Below, one piece after another: positions 27,225 through 36,152 of a stretch of DNA of 64,000 bases (position 1 is its first letter; the number at the start of each line of letters is the position of its first letter). Position numbers and translations under genes: made by a program. Under the pieces are notes generated by a model, which had not been told where the DNA came from, did no database searches, and saw only the letters and a list, made by a program, of their open reading frames with translations. The stretch is from CAVRQM01 sp963723455 (GTDB lineage Bacteria; Pseudomonadota; Alphaproteobacteria; Acetobacterales; Acetobacteraceae). Location: assembly GCA_963723455.1 (NCBI GenBank), contig CAVRQM010000002.1:1-64000 (forward strand). The letters are read 5' to 3'.

Positions 27225-28319
27225 CTACGTGGCGGCAGGCTTGAGCAGGACCTTGATCGAGTTCGGTCGAGTTGGCGACCTTGATCGCGGTGTCCCATTG
27301 CGGGATCTCGTAGTCGTGCGTGACGATGCCCCTGCGAGGTCACCAGCCCGCGCGACATCAGGTCGATGGCGATCGGGTAGCAGTACGGCCCCAGATGCGC
27401 GCCGCGCACGTCCAGTTCCTTGCGGTCGCCGATGATCGACCAGTCGACCGAGGTCTCCTTGCCGAACACCGAGAACTCGACGAAGCGGCCGAGCTTGCGG
27501 ATCAGCTCCAGCCCCTGCGTGACGCCGCCCGGCGCGCCGGTGGTCTCGATATACACGTCGCAGCCATAGCCGCCGGTCAGCGACTGCACGATCGCCAGCG
27601 CATCGTCGTGGCGCGGGTCGATCGTCACGTCGGCGCCGAAGTTGCGGGCGAGCGCCAGGCGCTCCGGCACCAGGTCGATCACCACCAGAGTCTTCGGCGT
27701 CTTGAGCCGCGCCACCTGCGTCATCATCAGGCCGAGCGGCCCGGCGCCGGCGATCACCACCACGTCGGCGAGCTGGATGTCGCCGCGCTGCACGGTATGG
27801 ATGGCGCAGGCCAGCGGCTCGATGATCGCCGCATCCTCCAGCGACATCGCGTGCGGGATGGTGTGGACGATGGCGTTCGCCGGCAGCTTCATGTACTCGG
27901 CCATGCCGCCATCGGCCACCTGCCGCTGGAAGCCGAAGATGTCGTGCACCTCGCACATCCAGTACTGGCCGGAACGTGCAGTAGCGGCATTTCCAGCACG
28001 GCACGATCTGCTCGGCGATGACGCGGTCGCCGCTGGCCACGCCGAAATGCTCGGCCGCTCCGTCGCCGATCTCATCGACATAGCCGAAGAACTCGTGGCC
28101 GGGGATGACCGGCGCCTTGACCCAGGACGGCTTGCCCTCGCCGCCCCAGAACATCTTCGCACCCGACCAGCACTTGCAGTCGCTGGCGCAGATGCCGCAG
28201 GCGCCGATGCGGATCACCAGCTCGCGCGGGCCGGCGGTCGGCCGGGCGACTTCCTCGACTCGGTAGTCCTCGGGACCGTGGCAGACGATCGCCGTCATCC
28301 TGGTGTTGCTGCGTGTCAT
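27225..28319 (-). CDS. Zn-dependent erythritol/L-threitol-type dehydrogenase, three frameshifts
   Basis: Medium-chain dehydrogenase. Zn ligands are in GACGICASDCKC and VIPGHEF; QIVPCWKCRYC is the structural-Zn region; the Rossmann motif is VIAGAGPLGLMM. The stretch SVDWSIIGDRKELDVRGAHL and the rest closely recall mycobacterial EltD-type polyol dehydrogenases. Frames shift near 27975, 27330 and 27265. The ATG at 28319 has GAGGA 8 nt upstream. Together with the sugar ABC transporter upstream on the same strand, it suggests uptake and oxidation of a tetritol. Substrate is inferred only. Confidence 0.82.
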   Translation of the reverse strand: MTRSNTRMTAIVCHGPEDYRVEEVARPTAGPRELVIRIGACGICASDCKCWSGAKMFWGGEGKPSWVKAPVIPGHEFFGYVDEIGDGAAEHFGVASGDRVIAEQIVPCWKCRYCTFRPVLDVRGARHLRLPAAGGRWRHGRVHEAAGERHRPHHPARDVAGGCGDHRAAGLRHPYRAARRHPARRRGGDRRRRAARPDDDAGGAAQDAEDSGGDRPGAGAPGARPQLRRRRDDRPAPRRCAGDRAVADRRLWLRRVYRDHRRAGRRHAGAGADPQARPLRRVLGVRQGDLGRLVDHRRPQGTGRARRASGAVLLPDRHRPDVARAGDLAGASSRTTTRSRNGTPRSRSPTRPNSIKVLLKPAAT

Positions 28320-28362
28320 TGTCAAGTCCTCTTTGCGTTGGCAACGCGGTTGGGCCGAACGT

Positions 28363-29627
28363 TCAGGCGCGGCCGTGGGACACGCGCGACCGGCGCGCCA
28401 GGGAATCGACGATGACCGCGATTGCGAGCACGCCGCCGGTGATCATGTAGCGCAGCGACGACGACAGATCGAGCAGCGTCAGCCCGCTCGCGATCGACTG
28501 GATGACGATGATGCCGAGCAGCGCCGAATACGCGCTGCCCCGGCCGCCGAACAGGCTCGTGCCGCCGATCACCGCCGCCGCGATGGCGTCGAGGTTGACG
28601 TCGCCGGTGCCGGCCTGCTGGCTGGCCGAGGCGAGGCGCGCCGAGGCGAGCATGCCGCCGACCGCCGCAAGCATCGAGCAGAGGACGAAGGCGCTCGTGT
28701 AGATGAGCCGGACGTTGATGCCGGCGCGGCGCGCCGCCTCGCGGTTGCCGCCGACCGCGGTGATCCAGCGGCCCCATTTCGTCCGTGTCAGCGCGTAGTC
28801 GGTCGCCACGACCAGGCCCACGAACAGGCCGAACATCCACGGCACGCCGCGGTCCCGGTTGAGGTAGAACACGACCAGCTCGAGCACGACCGTGATCGCG
28901 ACCGCGCGGACCAGCATGCCGTTCAGCGACTGCGCGGACAGGCCGGACCTGCGGCGGCGGGCGGCGGTGCGCAAGCCCGTGACGAACGTCGCGATGCCCG
29001 CAAGCGCCACGATGGCGATAGGCGACGACGGGCGGCATGAACAGCGACTGGCCGAAGTTCACCATCGGCGAATCGTACGGCAGGTTGATCGATCCGCTCT
29101 CGACCCAGGATATAGAGCTGCAGCCCGAGCACCGCGAGCAGGCCCGCCAGCGTCGAGACGAAGCTCGGCATCCCGAAGCGGTTGAGCAGCAGCGCGTACA
29201 GGAAGCCGATCGCCGCGCCCGCCGCCATCGCGGCGATCAATCGCGAGCCCCACCGGCCAGCCCTGATTGACCCAGAGCACGCCGACCATCGCCGAGGCGA
29301 ACCCGCTGACCGAGCCCGACCGACAGGTCGATCTCGCCGACCATCAGGATGCACACGATGCCGAGCGAGATCACGCCCACCGTCGATGAGTCGTACAGCA
29401 GGTTGACGAGGTTGTTGCTCGAAAGAAAGACCGGGTTGAGGCTCTCGAAGACCGTCCAGATGATCGCCAGCCCGACGACCACCGGCAGCGCGCCGAGCTC
29501 GCCCGAGCGCACGCGGTCGAGGAACGAGCGGATCGCGCCGCCGAGCCCGGTGTCGTGCCTGACCCGCTCGTCGCTGCGATCGAGCAGCGGCGCCGCGCGG
29601 TGCGGCGCTTTCGATGTCGCCGGTCAT
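28363..29627 (-). CDS. Sugar ABC transporter permease (RbsC/FrcC type), at least four frameshifts
   Basis: Membrane subunit of a carbohydrate importer. Recognisable pieces in successive frames: LGALPVVVGLAIIWTVFESL with the first helices; the family motif ILMVGEIDLSVG; YALLLNRFGMPSFVSTLAGL; and a long intact 3' part with AVGGNREAARRAGINV (the EAA-like loop) and LDAIAAAVIGGTSLFGGRGS. At least four one-base shifts lie between about 29040 and 29610. The start overlaps the ATPase stop (ATGA). If the shifts are real, the gene is dead. Confidence 0.8.
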
Positions 29628-30449
29628 GTCTGCGCCCCTTCCCGCGAGCTTCGCGCTGCGCCTGGCGCCGCCCGGAGCGGCGCGAGACCGAGTTGTCCGA
29701 GGCGCCGGTGATGGCGCTGACCAGTTCCTGGTTCGAGGCGTCGGGATAGAACACGCCGTTGTTGCGCCCGAGCCGCAGCACGACGATGCGATCGGCGACG
29801 GCGCGGACGTCCTCCATGTTGTGGCTGATCATGACGACGGCGAGGCCGCGGTCGCGGACCCGCTCGATCAGATCGAGCACCTCGGCGGTCTGCGCGACGC
29901 CGAGTGCCGCGGTCGGCTCGTCGAGCAGGATCAGCTTCGGCTCGAGCAGCAGCGAGCGGGCGATCGCGACGGTCTGGCGCTGGCCGCCGGACAGCGAGCT
30001 GACCGCTTCGCGGACGCTCGGGATGCGCGCCGACAACTCGCGCAGCAGCGTCCAGGCCCGCGTCTCCATCGCCACCTCGTCCATCTGCAGCGGATGCAGT
30101 TCCTTGCCGAGGAAGATGTTGGCGACCACGTCAAGGTTCTCGCATAGCGCGAGATCCTGGAACACGGTCGCGATGCCGAGCGCCAGCGACGCGCTCGGGT
30201 CGGCGAGGGTCACCGGCTTGCCGCGGAAGGTCATCGTTCCGGCGCTCGGCCTGATGCACGCCGGCGAGGATTTTCACCAGGGTCGATTTCCCGGCGCCGT
30301 TGTCGCCGACCAGCGCGACGACCTCGCCCGCGCGCACATCGAGATCGATGTCGGTCAGCGCCGAGACCGCGCCGAAATGCTTGGAGATGCCCGCGCAGGC
30401 TGAGCACCAGCTCGCCCGTCGGCGTCGGTCGCTGCGATGTCTCTGTCAT
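29624..30449 (-). CDS. Sugar ABC transporter ATP-binding protein (single domain, FrcA type), about three frameshifts
   Basis: A single nucleotide-binding domain of about 275 residues, unlike the double RbsA. Walker A is GDNGAGKSTLVKILAG, Q-loop TVFQDLAL, signature SSLSGGQRQTVAIARSLL, Walker B LILLDEPTAAL, and switch MISHNMEDV. Shifts near 30385 and 30240 separate the N-terminus, Walker A part and main part. A further shift near 29645 would bring the C-terminus to the TGA that overlaps the permease ATG. ATP binding drives sugar import with the neighbouring subunits. Confidence 0.8.
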
Positions 30450-30492
30450 GGCTGGCGAGCCTTCTGGGATGTCCGAGTACGCGAATGAGCGA

Positions 30493-30528
30493 AGCGCGTC
30501 CGGCCGCCGCGCGGCAGCCGGACGCGCT
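30493..30528 (-). terminator. 12-bp intergenic hairpin between binding-protein and ATPase genes
   Basis: AGCGCGTCCGGC (30493-30504... left arm) and GCCGGACGCGCT (30517-30528) are exact reverse complements with a 12-nt loop. It lies 5 bp past the binding-protein stop. Such hairpins commonly protect the upstream message or partly terminate, giving more binding protein than ATPase and permease. That role is inferred. Confidence 0.6.
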
Positions 30529-30532
30529 GTAC

Positions 30533-31670
30533 TCAGGGCGTGATGCCGAGCTTGGCGCAGCCGGCGGCGTAGCGGCCGCGTGCACAGCACCGCGGCGCGT
30601 CTCGATCGGCTTGCCGTTGATCTGCTTGTCGATGATCTCGGCCTTGAGATTGCCGGCCGTGATGAGCGTCGGCGTGAACAGCTGCGTCGGCGTGCCGAAC
30701 AGGAGTCGTGTCGGCCTTGGGCTTCTCGCCCCCGAGCAGCTCCATCGCCACGTCCGCCGCCGCCGCGCCGACGATCTCGCTCGGCTTCGAGATGGTGTTG
30801 TACTGGTCGCCCGCGATGATGAGCTGCAGCCCGGCGATGGTCGCGTCGTTGCCGGTGACCGGCGGGACCGGATTGCGGCCGGCCGCCTTGAATGCCGCGA
30901 TCGCCGCGCCGCCGGTGCCGTCATTGGCGGCGACGACGCCCACGATCTTCTTGTTGAAGCGCGAGACCTGGCCGCCGACCCATTGCTGCGCCTTGGTCGG
31001 GTCCCAGTTCGGCGTGTCGTACTCGGCGAGCGTCTTGTAGCCGCTGCCGGCCAGACCCTCGTGGATGCCCTTCTTGATGAGGCCGGCCGCGGCGTCGGTC
31101 GGCGAGCCGTTGACCTCGAGCACGCCGTCGCCGCTGGTCGGCACGTTCGTCGCCTTGAGGTGCTGCACCAGCGACTGCGCGATCACCTTGCCGATCTGCT
31201 CGTTGTTGAACGAAACGTAGTAATCGGCCTTGGCCGACGGAATCGGCCGGTCATAGGCGATCACCTTGACGCCCTGCTTCTGCGCCTGCTGGACCAGCGA
31301 CGCCGCCGCGGTCGAATTCGACCGGGTCGAGGACGATCGCCTTCGCGCCCTGCGAGATGACCGAGTTGAACTGCTGCTGCTGCTGCGACGCATCGGCGTC
31401 GGCGTTCTGGTACAGGACCGTGCAGGTCGGGGCACAGCTTCTTCATCTCGGCCACGAAGCCGGGATGGTCGTGCTCCTCGTAGCGGGTCGAGCCCTCGTC
31501 GGGCATCAGGAAGGCCACTTTGACGTTGGAGACGTCTGGGTCGCGGCGAATGCGGCCGGTCCCACCGAGCAGAGCCCGAGAACGAGCGCCGCGGCGGAGG
31601 CGCAGCTACGGCGTGGCATGAACCTGTCGTCGCGATCGGGGTGCTGGCGAGGCTTGCCGACTTTGTTCAT
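30533..31670 (-). CDS. Periplasmic sugar-binding protein of ABC transporter, at least four frameshifts
   Basis: Type I periplasmic binding protein (ribose/rhamnose-binding style). Pieces: a signal peptide with ALVLGLCSVGPAAFA; VKVAFLMPDEGSTRYEEHD; a long intact core with VKVIAYDRPIPSAKADYYVS, VVAANDGTGGAAIAAF and VTGNDATIAGLQLIIAG; and a C-terminal AKLGITP. Shifts lie near 31540, 31425, 31320, 30710 and 30590. Start ATG 31670 has AGGAAG upstream; the ATG at 31619 begins the signal peptide proper. First gene of the transporter set. Confidence 0.8.
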
Positions 31671-31760
31671 GCGTCAGCTTCCTGCTGTGTGTCTGTTGTC
31701 GCCAGCGCTGATCGCGGCGCCGGCGCTTGCTGTCGTCGTCGGCTCGGCGGTGGCATTGTG

Positions 31761-32781
31761 TCAGGACATCTGCGCGCCCCCGCCCGCGCGCTCGCCGTCC
31801 AGTTCGACGAGCCGGCGCGCGGTCGTCTCGTCGGTGATGAGGCCGCTCAGCAGGCCGCTGCGCAGCACGGCGCGGATGGCGCGGCGCCTTGTGGCTGCCG
31901 CCGGCCACCGCGATCGCGTCGCGGCCGCGCATCGCCTCGGGGTCGAGGCCCGACGACCTGCTCGTGCAGCCGCACATCCAGCTTGCGGCCGTCCTGGTCG
32001 AGGTAGCAGCCCAGCACCTCGCCGACCGCGCCCTGCCGGCCGAGGCCCTTGAACTCGTGCGCGATCAGCCCGCTGGCCATCGGCAGGAAGGCGCGGCCAT
32101 CGACCTCGCCGATGCCGACCAGGAACAGCGTGGCGCCGGCAGCCGCGGCCAGCGTCTCGGCAACGCCTTCCTGACGCAGCAGCACGTCGCGGTCGGCCGG
32201 ACTGCTGGCGAAGAACGGCACCGACATCAGATCGGCCTCGGCCGAGGTCTTGTCGGCCAGCCGATAGATCACGTCGAACGGGGTCGCCGCCGATGGTGCG
32301 CGGCAGGCCGCCCAGCAGCGAGATGAACCGCACGCCCGCGCGCGGTGCGGCGCGGCAGTTCGGCAGCCATCGCCGCCAGCGTGCGGCCGTGGCCGACGCC
32401 GATCACGCGATGCTCGCCGCGCTCCAGCACGTCCTGCAGGAATGCCGCCGCCGGCCTGGCCGAGCGCCCGCAGCGGCAGCTCGCGCTCGTCGAGATCGGG
32501 AACGACGCGGCAGAAGCGCAGCGAGAAGCGCTGCTCCAGCGCGCGCTCCAGCTCGATGCAGGCGCCGATCGGGCCATCGACGAAGACATGGACGATAGCC
32601 GCCCCGCGTCGGCGCGGGCGATCAGCCGATGCGCCTTGATCGGCGCGATCTGCAGGCGCTTGGCGACCTCGGTCTGCGTCAGACCGCCGGCGAAATGCAG
32701 CCACGCCGCCCTCATCGCCAGCCCGGTCTCATCCTCCGCGCCGCCGAAATCGCTGCCGTCGAGTGCCAGGACATCCCCCAC
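31761..32781 (-). CDS. SorC/DeoR-type sugar-responsive transcriptional regulator, at least five frameshifts
   Basis: An N-terminal helix-turn-helix (HFAGGLTQTEVAKRLQI) is followed by a sugar-binding domain of SorC type: SLLGGLPRTIGGD, DVIYRLADKTSAEADLMSVP, FLVGIGEVDGRAF, and near the end AIRAVLRSGLLSGLITDE. Pieces are spread over three frames with shifts about 32610, 32450, 32345, 32280 and later near 31950 and 31890. GTG start at 32781. It probably controls the adjacent transporter and dehydrogenase in response to the sugar. Upstream lies a 350-bp gap with an sRNA candidate. Confidence 0.75.
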
Positions 32782-32968
32782 GGATTTTTAGTGACGTAGC
32801 AGCGCAATTTTTTTCTACGCCTGAAATCACTTTCACACCGGCGATCGACAATGACAACCACCTCACGAAAACGTGAGAGGCTGTCTGCCCGGCATCGCCA
32901 ACTCGGCCCGCCCTGACCGCAGCCCGCCACCCATGACGAAAGCTTCATGCTGCGGTGCAAAAAACCGC

Positions 32969-32996
32969 TTGCACGGATCGCCCGGCGGCCTACCTT
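32969..32996 (+). promoter_or_regulatory. Sigma-70-like promoter for the small RNA at 33.0 kb
   Basis: TTGCAC (32969-32974), a 16-bp spacer, and TACCTT (32991-32996) stand 7-8 bp before the predicted RNA start. Good -35 match, fair -10 match for an alphaproteobacterial housekeeping promoter. Confidence 0.55.
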
Positions 32997-33002
32997 GTGC
33001 AG

Positions 33003-33084
33003 CGCAGCAAGGCGCTTGCGCCTTCTGCTTCTTGGACGTTTCCTCCCTAAACTTGGCGGCGCCTCAGGGCGTCGCCATTTTTTT
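33003..33084 (+). ncRNA. Candidate small RNA with CCTCCC linker and intrinsic terminator
   Basis: In the 355-bp gap between the regulator and the formylglutamate hydrolase. Order: promoter-like boxes; hairpin AAGGCGC-TT-GCGCCTT (33009-33024) extended by GCAG/CTGC; a single-stranded stretch with TTTCCTCCC (33039-33047); then terminator stem GGCGGCGCC/GGCGTCGCC (33055-33076) followed by ATTTTTTT (33077-33084). A CCTCCC stretch between two hairpins is a known layout of alphaproteobacterial regulatory RNAs that bind Shine-Dalgarno regions. No open reading frame with an RBS was seen in it. The rest of the gap shows nothing else clear. Confidence 0.65.
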
Positions 33085-33136
33085 GTCGCCGCCTCTCTTG
33101 CCGCCATCATTCGCAATGCGAGGACCAGGAAGCGGA

Positions 33137-34036
33137 TCAGCCTTCCACAGCCAGCAGGCGGCCTGCCTCCGTCGCCAGCGCCTCGATCAGCGCGGTCGCG
33201 TCGCGGCGGGTGCGGGCGAAGCCCGGACCGCGTTCCAGCAGCGTCTCGTCCATGTAGAGCGGGCGCGCCATCTCGATCTGCAGCGCGTGCACGCCGTCAC
33301 GCGGCCGCCCGTAGTGGCGGGTGATGTAGCCGCCAGCATAGGGGTCGTTGCGCCGCACACGGTAGCCCAGGCGGGCGAACACCTGCTCGGCCAGGCGCGT
33401 GGCCGGGGCGGCGCAGGCAGTGCCGTGCGCGTCGCCCAGCACGATGTCGGCCGCCGGCGGGCGCGCCGATCCCGTCCCCCCCGCCAGTCCGGGCATCGAG
33501 TGGCAGTCGATCAGCAGGCATGTGCCGAACCGCTCCAGGGTCGCCCCGACCAGCGCGCGCAGCGCGTCATGGAACGGCTGCCAGCAGGTCTGCATCCGCT
33601 CCGCCGCCTCGGCGAACCCCAGCTTGCGGCGATAGATGCTCTCGCCGGAAGCCACCACACGGGCAATTGTGCCCAGGCCCGCGCCGACGCGGGCGCTCGC
33701 CGTGTTCACCCAGCCCGGCAGCGCATCGTCGAACATCGCCGGATCGAGTTCCCACTTCTCCCGGTTGGCGTCGCAGAAGGCGCGCGGAAAGGTCGCCGCC
33801 AGCAGCGGTGCGCCGCAGGCGGGCGCAGCGGCGAACAGCTCGTCCACGAAACAGTCCTCGCTGCGCCGCAGCCCGCGCGCATCGAGCCGGCTCGATGCCA
33901 GGAATGCAGGCGAATAGTCGGACCCGGAATGGGCGGAGACGAACACCAGCGGCGCGCTCTGGACCGTCGGCCGGTGCAGCACGAAGGCCGGACAGGCGCG
34001 GTCGTCCGGCGCGGCGACGGGGAGCGGCAGGTCCAT
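33137..34036 (-). CDS. N-formylglutamate amidohydrolase family protein
   Basis: 299 residues. Family features: FVSAHSGSDYSPAF with the metal His, EDCFVDELF, the zinc-site LLIDCHSMPG, and ITRHYGRPRDGVHALQIEMA with the late His/Arg/Glu. It would hydrolyse N-formylglutamate or a related N-formyl/acyl amino acid. No hut genes nearby, so a role in histidine breakdown is not shown. Alone on its strand. Confidence 0.9.
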   Translation of the reverse strand: MDLPLPVAAPDDRACPAFVLHRPTVQSAPLVFVSAHSGSDYSPAFLASSRLDARGLRRSEDCFVDELFAAAPACGAPLLAATFPRAFCDANREKWELDPAMFDDALPGWVNTASARVGAGLGTIARVVASGESIYRRKLGFAEAAERMQTCWQPFHDALRALVGATLERFGTCLLIDCHSMPGLAGGTGSARPPAADIVLGDAHGTACAAPATRLAEQVFARLGYRVRRNDPYAGGYITRHYGRPRDGVHALQIEMARPLYMDETLLERGPGFARTRRDATALIEALATEAGRLLAVEG

Positions 34037-34205
34037 GCCGTATAGAAGCGAGCCCGCGTCGGCTGCGCAATGCAGGGCGGACGCGGCAGCGCGATCAAGG
34101 CTGCACGATCGACGCCGGGCCGCCAGCCTCAGGCGGCCGGAGGCGGGCCATACGGCGTGCGCGCGGGAAGACGGCGCGCGCCGGGCGGCGCAGCGACCAA
34201 GAGCG

Positions 34206-35752
34206 TCACTGTAGCGGCGGGCGGAAGTCGAAGGCGAACACGCGGCCGTCGCCGCCCACGAACAGCCGCCCCTCGGCGGCGATCAGGGTTGACAGGTGGC
34301 GCACCCCCGCGACGGCATCCTGCTGGCCGCCGCCGGCGAACAGCACCTGGCCGGTATCGCCGCGGAACCCGTGCAGCAATTCGTCGCCCTCGCCGCCCAC
34401 CATCCAGACCACCGGGTCGGCGCGGCCATCCGTCGTGGTCACGATCGGCGCGCTGGCGCCGGAGAAGTTGGCGCACCATGCCGTGCGCAGGCCGGGCGGA
34501 ATGCCCGCCGTCACGAGCAGCGCCACCAGCGTCGAGCCGCCGCCCGGCGACGGGCAGGACGAGCCGCTGGCGTGGAACGCCACCATCTCGCCGCCCAGGG
34601 CGGGGTAGGCGGCGGCGGCGTTGATGATTGCGCTGGTGGCGACCTGCTGGACGACCAGCTGGCCGCCGATGCCGCCCAGATTGGCGCGGTCGAGCAGGTA
34701 GGCGTTGCCGTCCTTGCCCAGCGCCAGCAACATTTTCTGCGCTGCTCCGCCGGCGCCCGGCACGTCGATCGGCAGCGGCCCGGTGCCGCCCAGATCGGCG
34801 TCGTTGTTGTCCAGTGTCTGCCAGTTGGCCGGCGCGAAGTAATCCTGCGACGCCTGCGAGTGCGACAAATCCGGCGGCAGGCGGATGATCGCCTCGCCAT
34901 CGGCCCAGCTCGACGTGCCCGCCGTGTTGCCGGTGGCGACGAACATCGACTGCCCGTCATCGGCCAGCGCGCCGAGCGCCCAGATGCCGCCCCTGGCTGC
35001 GCGGCTGACCCAGGCGCCCGTGACGCGGGGGCGCGCCACGTCCAGCCCGACGACCCAACCGTGATACGAGTTGCAGTCGCCGCTGTTGCCAAACGCGACA
35101 TATAGCCGGCCGTGCAGCAGGGCCAGGGCGCTGCGCTGGGTCTGGATGGTGGGCGTGAAGGTCAGGCTGCGGCGGGCCAGTTCGTCGGCGATGTCGATCG
35201 GCCAGCCGGGCAGGATTGAGCCGTCGGCGAGCGACAATCCGAACACCAGGTGCCGCGCATCGTTGCCGCGCCGGTTGATGAACGCATCCAGGAACACCGC
35301 GCCCGAGGCCGCGTCGATCACCGGGGTCCCGGTGACGCCGAGCGGGCTGATGTTGGCGCAGGGCAAATCCGAATGCGGCACCACCTTGCCCAGCACGCGT
35401 TGCCAGAGCGGGGCGCCGGTCTTGGCGTCGATCGCCTCGACGACGTTGGACTCGCTGGCCACGATCAGCATGCCGTGCGCCGCCCCGGCGGGCCGCCAGT
35501 ATAGCGGCTGAGCGTAGCTGTGCCCTTCACGCGCCCGTCGAACCCGTGGTCACGGTGCACGCTTTCCGCCGCGCGCCAGGTCAGGCCTGGCACGACGTAG
35601 TGGCCGCTGCGCGCTGCGTCGCCGTGAAAGGACAGGATGCCCGAACCGGCTGCCGCCGGCGTCTGAGCCGTCGCGGACCCCGCTCCCGCTCCCAACGCGC
35701 AGGCTGCAAATCCGATCGCCGCAGCAAGGCAGGACAGGCGGTGCAGGTGCAT
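34206..35752 (-). CDS. Secreted PQQ-like beta-propeller protein, one frameshift
   Basis: About 515 residues. Residues 1-31 form a signal peptide (MHLHRLSCLAAAIGF, cut after SATAQ). Propeller blades repeat the pattern VVEAIDAKTGAPLWQRVLG, LYVAFGNSGDCNSYHG, MLLALGKDGNAYLLDRANLG and LFVGGDGRVFAFDF, as in quinoprotein-like or outer-membrane scaffold propellers. No PQQ-binding Cys pair or catalytic Asp set is evident, so enzymatic activity is doubtful. The frame shifts near 35515 between RVKGTA and QPLYWRPAGAAHG. GGAGAAAG precedes the ATG. Confidence 0.78.
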
Positions 35753-35910
35753 GCACTTTCTCCGGGCTGTACTCAGGTCCTGGCCGATGCTGTCCCGCGC
35801 CACGCCGGTCCGGGCAGGGCGTCATCCACGCAGGCCGCTTGCCCTCCGTCAACCACAGGCCGAACCCGAAGCCTACGCAGCCGGCGTCACACACTCCGGC
35901 CAGCAACGAG

Positions 35911-35947
35911 ACCGAGAAACAAAAAGGGGCCACCCGAAGGTGGCCCC
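35911..35947 (-). terminator. Intrinsic terminator of the micro-ORF transcript
   Basis: Read on the minus strand: stem GGGGCCACC, loop TTCG, stem GGTGGCCCC (35947-35926), then TTTTTGTTTCT. Perfect 9-bp GC stem with UUCG tetraloop and U-tract, the best intrinsic terminator in the window. It ends a short minus-strand transcript that begins upstream of 36074. Confidence 0.9.
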
Positions 35948-36001
35948 CGCCTCGACGACAGGCCGCGCCTGTCAGCGATACTGGATCCCAAGCACGCGAA
36001 C

Positions 36002-36058
36002 TCAGGCAATAGCGAGCGATCCAGCGCGCGACGCGCGCGGCATGGTGAAGCTAGACAC
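36002..36058 (-). CDS. 18-residue micro-ORF with extended Shine-Dalgarno
   Basis: GTG start at 36058 and TGA at 36004-36002; the peptide is MSSFTMPRASRAGSLAIA. It is preceded by an exceptionally long Shine-Dalgarno (GGAGG 7 nt before the GTG) and followed about 55 nt later by a strong terminator, so it has the parts of a stand-alone short mRNA. An inner ATG at 36043 is in the same frame. No known leader peptide or toxin was recognised. The 400-bp gap between the propeller and FAS1 genes holds only this unit. Confidence 0.6.
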   Translation of the reverse strand: MSSFTMPRASRAGSLAIA

Positions 36059-36074
36059 TGGATCACCTCCTTTC
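36058..36074 (-). promoter_or_regulatory. Giant Shine-Dalgarno: 17-nt complement of the 16S rRNA 3' tail
   Basis: The minus strand reads GAAAGGAGGTGATCCAG, which is complementary over 17 nt to the standard bacterial 16S 3' end (CTGGATCACCTCCTTTC). Normal sites in this window pair over 4-7 nt. Its last base is the first base of the GTG start. Upstream, TTGCAT and CACGTT separated by 17 bp (about 36117 to 36089) may be its promoter, but the match is weak. Confidence 0.75.
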
Positions 36075-36152
36075 GGTTGTTGCAGGCGCCAACGTGGCAT
36101 CGCGACCGCCCGGATGCAAGCGCCCGGACCCTCGGCGACGGATCGGCCGCGA

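Noticed and set aside
24811..27435. 874-codon open frame antisense to the helicase gene
   Set aside because: Its product is rich in His, Arg, Gln and Ala with no domain, as expected for the complement of high-GC coding sequence. The helicase on the other strand has all its motifs.
32947..33324. Plus-strand coding gene over the sRNA region
   Set aside because: The frame crosses an intrinsic terminator and runs antisense into the formylglutamate hydrolase; no ribosome site and Arg/Ala-rich content.
36058..36074. Fragment of a 16S rRNA gene 3' end on the plus strand
   Set aside because: Only the terminal 17 nt match; the preceding bases (catggtgaagctagaca) do not follow the 16S helix-45 region, and no ITS or tRNA follows. 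An extended Shine-Dalgarno on the minus strand with start codon and terminator explains it better.
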